From an uncultured Lachnospiraceae bacterium (GTDB lineage Bacteria; Bacillota; Clostridia; Lachnospirales; Lachnospiraceae), in the NCBI GenBank assembly GCA_947589175.1, contig CANPZR010000023.1, positions 1-16,727 of the forward strand: DNA of 16,727 nt. The letters run 5' to 3'. The translations under genes and the position numbers were made by a program. The notes under the pieces are model-generated. The model saw nothing but the letters and a program-made list of their open reading frames with translations. It made no database searches and had not been told where the DNA came from. Numbering within the stretch: the stretch's first letter is position 1; each line of letters begins with the position of its first letter. Positions 1 to 5,178 of the stretch are shown here, piece by piece.

Positions 1-138
1 TATCAGAGGGTCAAAAAATTTTTGTCCCCAACATTTTATTGCGGTTTCTATATACTATCATATAGGGTTCAATTTGAAAATGATTAAATTTAATCAGTTT
101 AATTGATGTTTTTTAAACATATTATTCAAAAAAAGAAC
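1..138. other. Non-coding AT-rich lead-in with palindromes
   Basis: I see no gene here. Two symmetrical elements stand out: an imperfect palindrome at 8-28 (GGG and CCC arms around an A-run/T-run with one T-T mismatch), which could end a gene lying outside the window, and a perfect 16-bp palindrome at 81-96 (TGATTAAATTTAATCA). The function of both is unknown. Confidence 0.4.
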
Positions 139-167
139 TTGACATTTACAGAATAATCCGTTATTAT
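139..167 (+). promoter_or_regulatory. Promoter of the tRNA-Arg gene
   Basis: A consensus -35 TTGACA at 139-144 is separated by 17 bases from TATTAT at 162-167; TATAAT at 165-170 is an alternative with a 20-base spacer. The mature tRNA starts at 180, so the transcribed leader would be only a few bases. Confidence 0.7.
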
Positions 168-179
168 AATAAATGCGTT

Positions 180-253
180 GTGCGTGTAGCTCAGCTGGAT
201 AGAGCACTTGGCTACGGACCAAGGTGTCGGGGGTTCGAATCCTCTCACGCACG
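180..253 (+). tRNA. tRNA-Arg (anticodon ACG)
   Basis: The 74-base sequence folds as a complete cloverleaf. The acceptor stem GTGCGTG (180-186) pairs perfectly with CACGCAC (246-252), the D-stem is GCTC/GAGC, the anticodon stem is CTTGG/CCAAG with loop CTACGGA giving anticodon ACG, and the T-loop is TTCGAAT on a stem with G-U pairs. The discriminator is G253 and CCA is not encoded. In bacteria the A of an ACG anticodon is normally deaminated to inosine, so this tRNA would read CGU, CGC and CGA. It has its own promoter and terminator and is probably monocistronic. Confidence 0.96.
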
Positions 254-264
254 TCTTTGATCAG

Positions 265-308
265 AACTGTCGCATGGGCGAAGCAATTCGCGGTGCGGCA
301 GTTTTTTT
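265..308 (+). terminator. Rho-independent terminator after tRNA-Arg
   Basis: AACTGTCGCA (265-274) pairs with TGCGGCAGTT (294-303) over 10 bp with one G-U pair, and is followed by an unbroken T-run reaching 308. It ends exactly at the stop codon of the convergent regulator gene. On the opposite strand no U-run follows the hairpin, so it looks one-directional. Confidence 0.8.
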
Positions 309-691
309 CAGTCATTCATTTTCATAAAATCGTTGGCGTGCTTTTTGATGGCGGCAAAGCTCTCGGCGCTGATGACATGCTCGATCTTGCAGGCGTCCTC
401 CTCGGCCACATCCCCGGATACGCCCAGGGCGGTCAGGCACCGCGTCAGAATATCGTGCCGCTCGTAGATCATATCGGCAATATCCTGTCCCGCGTCCGTG
501 AGGTAGATAAAGCCGGCGTCCGTGACGGTGATATAGCCCTTTTCCCGGAGATTTTTCATGGCGACGCTGACGCTGGACTTCTTAAAGCCGAGCTCGGTGG
601 CGATATCCACAGAGCGCACCACGGGCAGCTTCCGGCTGAGCAGAAGGATTGTTTCTAAGTAATTTTCAGAAGATTCATTATTTTTCAGCAT
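308..691 (-). CDS. DtxR/IdeR-MntR family metal-dependent repressor
   Basis: This 127-residue protein is a Fe/Mn-responsive transcription repressor of the DtxR superfamily. Residues 8-65 form the winged helix (SENYLETILLL, then the recognition-helix stretch KKSSVSVAMKNLREKGYI). Residues 68-127 form the metal-binding/dimerisation domain. By analogy to known members the visible ligands are E13, H79, C101, E104 and H105 (ACKIEH). Cys at the C101 position resembles the DtxR/IdeR iron site, whereas MntR has Glu there; the position occupied by Met in DtxR or Asp in MntR is Asn10. The protein lacks the C-terminal SH3 domain of full DtxR and is close in size to two-domain MntR. The ribosome site AAAGGGGG precedes the ATG at 689-691. 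It is divergent from feoA, and palindromes in the shared intergenic region suggest it controls feo. Confidence 0.88.
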   Translation of the reverse strand: MLKNNESSENYLETILLLSRKLPVVRSVDIATELGFKKSSVSVAMKNLREKGYITVTDAGFIYLTDAGQDIADMIYERHDILTRCLTALGVSGDVAEEDACKIEHVISAESFAAIKKHANDFMKMND

Positions 692-721
692 CGGGATTGG
701 ATACCCCCTTTCATATTACTA

Positions 722-750
722 AGTATAGCATTTTCTGACATTTTAATCAA
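722..750 (-). promoter_or_regulatory. Promoter of the DtxR-family gene
   Basis: Read on the minus strand, TTGATT (745-750) is followed after 17 bases by TATACT (722-727), with a TG two bases before the hexamer (extended -10). A short symmetrical TACT-T-AGTA element covers the -10 region and resembles part of the palindrome at the feoA promoter, which would be compatible with autoregulation (inference). Confidence 0.55.
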
Positions 751-801
751 TTTTATTATTTAAAAAAGCAAAGAAAAAAACTATAAAATTTCATTAAGTT
801 G

Positions 802-830
802 TTGACATCTAATAAAAGTTAGTATATACT
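802..830 (+). promoter_or_regulatory. Promoter of feoA1
   Basis: TTGACA (802-807), a 17-base spacer and TATACT (825-830) make a near-consensus sigma-A promoter. The -10 hexamer lies inside the 16-bp palindrome at 818-833, so a repressor bound there would block polymerase directly. Confidence 0.8.
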
Positions 831-833
831 AAC
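818..833. promoter_or_regulatory. Putative iron-regulator operator, copy 1
   Basis: GTTAGTATATACTAAC is a perfect 16-bp palindrome over the feoA1 -10 box. Its GTTAG/CTAAC half-sites resemble the TTAG...CTAA core of DtxR/IdeR operators. A second site with the same half-site spacing lies at 1418-1433. Confidence 0.6.
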
Positions 834-885
834 AAAAGTAGCAAGCAACTAATGCAATATTGCGTTCTGGGAAAGGATGATGGAT

Positions 886-1095
886 ATGCCTTTGACGATG
901 GCCCGTATCGGGGAGGAAAATACGATTAAGAAGGTCGGCGGCCGGGAGGAGACGAAGAAGTTCTTAGAGAATCTGGGATTTGTGACGGGCGGCGTGGTGA
1001 CCGTCGTGTCGGAGATCAGCGGGAACATGATTCTGAATGTGAAGGATTCCCGGATCGCTCTGGGGAAGGACATGGCGAACAAGATTATCGTCTGA
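886..1095 (+). CDS. feoA: FeoA family ferrous iron transport protein (first copy)
   Basis: A small cytoplasmic SH3-like protein of the FeoA family, which associates with FeoB and supports Fe(II) uptake. The typical core is present: the FLENLGFVTGG turn, VVTVVSEISGN, then VKDSRIAL and a C-terminal MANKIIV strand. ATG codons at 877 and 880 would add up to three residues, but the ribosome site GGGAAAGG (869-876) touches the first ATG and is about nine bases from the ATG at 886, so I prefer 886, giving 69 residues starting MPLTMARIG. It is the first gene of the feoA-feoA-feoB run. Double FeoA genes are common in Clostridia, and the two copies here are clearly diverged rather than a recent duplication. 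Confidence 0.88.
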   Translation: MPLTMARIGEENTIKKVGGREETKKFLENLGFVTGGVVTVVSEISGNMILNVKDSRIALGKDMANKIIV

Positions 1096-1138
1096 CGGCG
1101 TGGAAGGTGGGAGAAGTTTTGAATAGGAGGAAGAAAGC

Positions 1139-1357
1139 ATGACATTGCGAGAAGCATCCATTGGCGATACCGTGAAGGTCAGCCGCCTGACGGGGACCGG
1201 CCCGGTCAAGCGGAGGATCATGGACATGGGTATCACCCGTGGAGTGGAAATTTTTGTGCGCAAGGTGGCGCCGCTCGGCGATCCGGTGGAGGTGACCGTG
1301 CGCGGATATGAATTGTCGCTGCGCAAGGCAGACGCCGCGATGATCGAGGTGGAGTGA
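1139..1357 (+). CDS. feoA: FeoA family ferrous iron transport protein (second copy)
   Basis: A 72-residue SH3-like FeoA protein, predicted to be a cytoplasmic partner of FeoB. It carries the strongest FeoA signature of the pair: VKRRIMDMGITRG (residues about 23-35), then VRKVAPLGDPVEVTVRGYELSLRKADA up to residue 67. AGGAGG at 1125-1130 lies eight bases before the ATG. It follows the first feoA by 43 bases, so the two are probably co-transcribed, while a 167-base gap with its own promoter-like and operator-like motif separates it from feoB. Confidence 0.93.
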   Translation: MTLREASIGDTVKVSRLTGTGPVKRRIMDMGITRGVEIFVRKVAPLGDPVEVTVRGYELSLRKADAAMIEVE

Positions 1358-1407
1358 TTGCGGCTCATTTGCGGTGATGAGGGTGAGGAATTTTTGTGAA
1401 ATTTTTT

Positions 1408-1436
1408 TTGACAAAGAGTTAGAGAAAACTAATTGA
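1408..1436 (+). promoter_or_regulatory. Possible second promoter upstream of feoB
   Basis: TTGACA at 1408-1413 is consensus, but the expected -10 position (1430-1436, TAATTGA) is weak. The region shares the GTTAG-N6-CTAA motif and a trailing AAAGTAG with the feoA1 promoter, suggesting related regulatory sequences. Confidence 0.4.
1418..1433. promoter_or_regulatory. Putative iron-regulator operator, copy 2
   Basis: GTTAG (1418-1422), six bases, then CTAAT (1429-1433): the same half-sites and spacing as the perfect palindrome at 818-833, with one half-site mismatch. It lies just downstream of the TTGACA at 1408. Confidence 0.45.
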
Positions 1437-1524
1437 AAGTAGTTATGGCTAATAAAAACAGTCAGAACTAAAACAAAAATAGCGCGGGCAAATACAGCGG
1501 CGCCGCGCGGAAAAGAGGATTGAA

Positions 1525-3996
1525 ATGTCGATGAGAATTGCGCTCGCAGGCAACCCGAACTGCGGAAAGACAACTTTATTTAACGCCCTCACCGGCGCCA
1601 ATCAGTTTGTCGGCAACTGGCCGGGCGTGACGGTAGAGAAGAAAGAGGGAAAGCTGAAAAAAACCTATGCAAGCGGGAACGAAGAAGTGATAATTACCGA
1701 TCTGCCGGGAATTTACTCGCTCTCGCCCTACACGCTGGAGGAAGTGGTGGCGAGGAACTATCTTATTCAGGAAAGGCCGGAGGTCATTCTGAATATTGTG
1801 GACGGCACGAACATTGAGAGGAACCTGTACCTCACCACCCAGCTGATGGAGCTGGGGATTCCGGTGGTCATGGCGGTCAACATGATGGACGTGGTGAGCA
1901 AAAACGGGGACCAGATTCATGTGGACGCTTTGAGCGAGAAACTCGGCTGCGAGGTGGTGGAGATTTCCGCCCTGAAGGGGACCGGGATCGATAATGTTGC
2001 CAAAAAGGCAACATCAGTCGCAAAAAAGGCGACATCAGTTGCCAAAAAGGCGGTTTCGGCCGCGAAGAAGGAGGCGTCGCCGGTATGCGCGTTTTCTGAT
2101 GAGGTGGAACAGGCAATCCACGAGGTGGAGGAGCGTCTGGGAGACGATATAGCTGAGGAGCAGAAGCGGTTTTTTGCCATTAAGCTGTTGGAGCGGGATG
2201 ACAAGATCGCGGATCAGATGAAGGTGGTGCCGGATGTGACGGCGGAGATCGAGGCGCTGGAAAAGGCGTTTGACGACGACACGGAGAGCATCATCACCAA
2301 CGAGCGGTACAACTATATTACATCTATTATTGACGAGTGCTGCACCAAAAAATCCAGGAATAAGCTGACGCTGTCGGATAAAATCGACAAGGTCGTGACG
2401 AACCGCTTTCTGGCGCTGCCCATTTTCGCGGTAGTCATGTTTATCGTCTATTACATCTCTGTCACGACGGTGGGAACGCTTCTGACGGACTGGACCAATG
2501 ACGGGCTCTTTGGCGACGGCTGGTATCTGGCCGGAATCGGCCGGGGAGATCTGGACGACGCCACCGACGCGTGGGCGGAGAAGGCCATTTTTGAAAATGC
2601 GGATATCAAGGCGGTCGTGGACGCGGCAGCCGCGGATGGCGGCGTGATCGGCGCCGACGAGGTGCAGGGCGCGTTTGAGGACGCGGACTTCGGAGCGTTC
2701 GACGAGGCGTATGGCTCCTATGGAGAGGAGTTTGCGGAAAAGGGATACGATCTGGACGCCGTTCTGCCGCTCGATGAGGAAGGCGGCTGGGACGGACAGC
2801 CCAATCCGGCGGATTATGGAATCTGGGTGCCGGGCGTTCCTGTGATTATCGGAAACGGCTTGGAGGCCGTGGGCTGCGCCGACTGGCTCTCCGGATTGGT
2901 CCTGGACGGCATTGTCGGGGGCGTGGGAGCCGTTCTGGGATTTGTGCCCCAGATGCTGGTGCTGTTTATTTTCTTAGCGTTTTTGGAGGGCTGCGGCTAC
3001 ATGGCGCGCATCGCCTTTATCATGGACCGGATTTTCCGCCGCTTTGGCCTGTCCGGAAAGTCCTTTATCCCGATGTTGATCGGAACCGGCTGCGGCGTGC
3101 CGGGCGTCATGGCGTCCCGCACCATTGAAAATGACAGGGACCGCAAAATGACCATTATGACGACGACGTTTATTCCCTGCGGCGCCAAGCTGCCGATTAT
3201 CGCCCTGATTGCGGGGGCTCTGTTCGGCGGAGCGGCGTGGGTGGCTCCGAGCGCGTATTTCATGGGAATTGCTGCCATCGTGATTTCCGGCATTATTCTG
3301 AAAAAGACAAAGGCGTTCGCGGGAGAACCGGCGCCCTTTGTCATGGAGCTGCCGGCGTACCATCTGCCGACGGCGGGCTCGGTGCTCAGGAGCATGTGGG
3401 AGCGGGGCTGGTCCTTTATCAAGAGGGCGGGAACGGTCATTCTCCTCTCGTCCATTCTGATCTGGGCGGGCTCGGTGTTCGGCGTGACCGACGGGGCATT
3501 TGGCTTTAACCCGGATATGGAACTGGAAAACAGCGTTCTCGGATATGTGGGAAATGGTATCAAATGGATTTTCGCGCCGCTTGGATTCGCGGACGTCAAG
3601 GCCACGGTCGCCACGGTCATGGGCCTTGTGGCGAAGGAGGAAGTGGTCGGCGTGTTCGGCGTGCTGGATTTTGAGGGAATGACGCCGCTTGCGGGATATG
3701 CGTTTATGGCGTTCAATCTTCTGTGCGCGCCTTGCTTCGCGGCAATCGGCGCAATCCGCCGGGAGATGAACAATGGAAGGTGGACGGCATTTGCCATCGC
3801 GTACCAGTGCGTATTCGCCTATGTCATCGCCCTGATCATCTACCGGATCGGCCTTTTGTGCACGGGGGCGTTCAGCCTTTGGACGATTGTGGCGCTTGCG
3901 CTTGTCGCATTTCTGATTTATTTGCTGTGCCGTCCTTACCGGGAGAGCAATACGCTAAGGCTCAGCGGGAAAACCGGGCTTGCCGGCGCGAAATAG
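1525..3996 (+). CDS. feoB: Ferrous iron transporter FeoB with two unusual insertions
   Basis: An 823-residue inner-membrane Fe(II) transporter with an N-terminal G-protein domain. G1 is GNPNCGKT (9-16), the G2 Thr is T36, G3 is DLPG (59-62), G4 is NMMD (119-122) and G5 is SALKG (148-152). The membrane domain carries both Gate motifs, GCGVPG (522-527) and PCGAKLP (551-557), and the C-terminal core helices. It is longer than E. coli FeoB (773) because of two extras: a lysine-rich four-fold heptad repeat (VAKKATS-like, 158-185) right after the G-domain, and about 100 acidic, Gly/Ala-rich residues (about 330-432) between the first membrane segment and the next, where the loop should face outside. 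The start follows AGAGGA; Met3 is an alternative. It belongs to the feo locus and carries an operator-like site upstream. Confidence 0.96.
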   Translation: MSMRIALAGNPNCGKTTLFNALTGANQFVGNWPGVTVEKKEGKLKKTYASGNEEVIITDLPGIYSLSPYTLEEVVARNYLIQERPEVILNIVDGTNIERNLYLTTQLMELGIPVVMAVNMMDVVSKNGDQIHVDALSEKLGCEVVEISALKGTGIDNVAKKATSVAKKATSVAKKAVSAAKKEASPVCAFSDEVEQAIHEVEERLGDDIAEEQKRFFAIKLLERDDKIADQMKVVPDVTAEIEALEKAFDDDTESIITNERYNYITSIIDECCTKKSRNKLTLSDKIDKVVTNRFLALPIFAVVMFIVYYISVTTVGTLLTDWTNDGLFGDGWYLAGIGRGDLDDATDAWAEKAIFENADIKAVVDAAAADGGVIGADEVQGAFEDADFGAFDEAYGSYGEEFAEKGYDLDAVLPLDEEGGWDGQPNPADYGIWVPGVPVIIGNGLEAVGCADWLSGLVLDGIVGGVGAVLGFVPQMLVLFIFLAFLEGCGYMARIAFIMDRIFRRFGLSGKSFIPMLIGTGCGVPGVMASRTIENDRDRKMTIMTTTFIPCGAKLPIIALIAGALFGGAAWVAPSAYFMGIAAIVISGIILKKTKAFAGEPAPFVMELPAYHLPTAGSVLRSMWERGWSFIKRAGTVILLSSILIWAGSVFGVTDGAFGFNPDMELENSVLGYVGNGIKWIFAPLGFADVKATVATVMGLVAKEEVVGVFGVLDFEGMTPLAGYAFMAFNLLCAPCFAAIGAIRREMNNGRWTAFAIAYQCVFAYVIALIIYRIGLLCTGAFSLWTIVALALVAFLIYLLCRPYRESNTLRLSGKTGLAGAK
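1996..2079 (+). repeat. Four-unit 21-bp tandem repeat inside feoB
   Basis: Four consecutive 21-base units (1996-2016, 2017-2037, 2038-2058, 2059-2079) encode VAKKATS, VAKKATS, VAKKAVS and AAKKEAS. The third bases differ between units (for example GTT/GTC, GCC/GCA), so the repeat is partly diverged at DNA level while the heptad pattern is kept. Confidence 0.9.
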
Positions 3997-4083
3997 TAAA
4001 AGTAAAAGTACCGGCGAGACTGAGATGGAAGTACAGAAGCTATTAAAAAGGCGTCGTTTGGCGCCGTCGGAATGAAATATATT
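3997..4083. other. feoB downstream gap
   Basis: No gene and no convincing terminator. A short GGCG/CGCC inverted repeat near 4050-4065 lacks a following U-run, so read-through from feoB into the next transcription unit is possible. Confidence 0.35.
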
Positions 4084-4112
4084 TTGACTTCCGCCTTATA
4101 AAATTATATAAT
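4084..4112 (+). promoter_or_regulatory. Strong promoter of the five-gene unit 4221-8895
   Basis: TTGACT (4084-4089), a 17-base spacer and a perfect TATAAT (4107-4112). Transcription would start near 4119 and give a leader of about 100 bases before the first gene. Confidence 0.75.
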
Positions 4113-4130
4113 ATTGAACATACAATGTCA

Positions 4131-4207
4131 GGGTCAAAAGGTCATGTGTTTTGCACTTATGTAAAAGCATGACCTTAGGCTCTGTAGTTAGGAATGCCTG
4201 TCGGCAT
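4131..4207 (+). promoter_or_regulatory. Structured 5' leader with two inverted repeats
   Basis: AAGGTCATG (4138-4146) and CATGACCTT (4168-4176) form a perfect 9-bp stem that can be prolonged by TTTT/AAAA after an internal bulge. A direct GGTCA-AAA-GGTCA repeat overlaps its left arm. A second small hairpin, ATGCC-TGTC-GGCAT (4194-4207), abuts the ribosome site. There is no U-run, so this is not an ordinary terminator. It could be an RNA control element or a protein-binding site; I do not recognise a known riboswitch. Confidence 0.45.
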
Positions 4208-4220
4208 AGGAAGGATTATT

Positions 4221-4367
4221 ATGGAATCGATAGGAGGAACCATTTTGGTGGGAGCGATTGTACTGGCTCTTGTGGGGCTGGTAATCGCCAAGCTGATTCG
4301 GGATAAGAGGAACGGAAAATCGTGCCAGTGCGGCGGCGATTGCAGCAAGTGCAGGGGATGCCACTGA
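4221..4367 (+). CDS. FeoB-associated Cys-rich membrane protein
   Basis: A 48-residue protein with one membrane span (residues about 7-26, TILVGAIVLALVGLVIAKLI), a basic stretch (RDKRNGK), and a C-terminal CQCGGDCSKCRGCH tail with five cysteines (35, 37, 41, 44, 47) plus a final His. This layout matches the FeoB-associated Cys-rich membrane protein family found next to feoB in Clostridia and other anaerobes. The exact role is unknown, but the tail could bind iron or another metal at the inner face. AGGAAGG (4208-4214) is six bases before the ATG. Unusually it is not tightly joined to feoB: it has its own promoter and leader and heads a different run of genes. Confidence 0.9.
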   Translation: MESIGGTILVGAIVLALVGLVIAKLIRDKRNGKSCQCGGDCSKCRGCH

Positions 4368-4413
4368 AAACCGCATCAGGCAGCAGGGAAAATTTGGCGT
4401 CATGGAGGCAGTT

Positions 4414-5178
4414 ATGAAAGCAAATTACCATACTCATACGAAGCGGTGCAGGCACGCGGTCGGCGAGGACCGCGAATATGTGGAGGCGGCCATTGAGGCG
4501 GGCTATCAGGTCCTTGGATTTTCGGATCACTGCCCGTGGGTGTACCCGGATGGCTTTGTGTCTCATATCCGTATGACGCCCGCGGAGGTTGACGGCTATT
4601 TTTCCTCGCTGGAGGGGCTCCGCGCGGAATATAAGAGGGATATTCGGCTGCTGATCGGCTTTGAGGCGGAGTACATGCCGTCGCTTATGGAAAAGCAGGA
4701 TGAATTTCTGCGGGATTATCCGTTGGATTATATGATTCTGGGACAGCATTATCTTGGGAAAGAGAGCGGCGCAAGTTACGCCGGTGCGGTCACGGACGAT
4801 AGAGAGAGGCTGCGTTTTTATGTGGATCTGTGTCTGGAGGGCATGAGGTCCGGGCGGTATAAGTATCTGGCGCACCCGGACCTGATCGCCTATGTGGGCG
4901 ACGACCGCGTATATGAGATGGAAATGCGCCGTCTGTGTGAGGAAATGAAGAAAATGGACGCGGTCATGGAGCTGAATCTTCTGGGGCTTGCGTCCGGGCG
5001 GAATTATCCGGACAGCCGTTTTTGGAAGATTGCCAGAGAGACGGGGAACCGCGTGATATTCGGGGTGGACGCCCATGATCCGCGGATGTTTGCGGACCGG
5101 GAGACGCCGGAGCAGGCAAGGCATATCTGCCAGGGGATGGATGTGGTGGAGGAACTCAGAGGGGAGCTGATGAGATGA
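4414..5178 (+). CDS. PHP-domain phosphatase, histidinol-phosphatase (HisK)-like
   Basis: A metal-dependent phosphoesterase of the PHP superfamily. Metal-site motifs run in order: HTHTKRCRH near the N-terminus, FSDHCPW, GFEAEY, LGQHY, AHPDL, ELNLLGL and the final GVDAHDP. Length (254 residues from the preferred start) and motif order fit the HisK-type histidinol-phosphatase of histidine synthesis. No other his genes are near, so the real substrate may differ. I place the start at the ATG at 4414 because GGAGG (4404-4408) is five bases before it; the ATG at 4402 would swallow that site and add four residues. The stop overlaps the next start codon (ATGA), implying translational coupling. Confidence 0.85.
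   Translation: MKANYHTHTKRCRHAVGEDREYVEAAIEAGYQVLGFSDHCPWVYPDGFVSHIRMTPAEVDGYFSSLEGLRAEYKRDIRLLIGFEAEYMPSLMEKQDEFLRDYPLDYMILGQHYLGKESGASYAGAVTDDRERLRFYVDLCLEGMRSGRYKYLAHPDLIAYVGDDRVYEMEMRRLCEEMKKMDAVMELNLLGLASGRNYPDSRFWKIARETGNRVIFGVDAHDPRMFADRETPEQARHICQGMDVVEELRGELMR

Noticed and set aside
94..315. 73-residue minus-strand frame with RIRTPDTLVRSQVLYPAELH
   Set aside because: It is the antisense reading of tRNA-Arg, a well-known spurious translation.
224..658. 144-residue plus-strand frame over the DtxR-family gene
   Set aside because: It starts inside the tRNA, is antisense to a well-recognised gene and shows no family motif.
1996..2079. Possible CRISPR-like array
   Set aside because: The repeats are contiguous 21-base units with no spacers and are in frame within feoB.
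2997..3797. 266-residue minus-strand frame opposite feoB
   Set aside because: It overlaps conserved FeoB membrane domain coding sequence; it is a codon-bias shadow with no ribosome site.
4138..4176. Rho-independent terminator of feoB
   Set aside because: The stem is perfect but not followed by a U-run, and it lies downstream of a strong promoter, so a leader structure fits better.
4219..5124. 301-residue minus-strand frame
   Set aside because: It is antisense to the Cys-rich protein and PHP phosphatase genes, both with clear motifs and ribosome sites.
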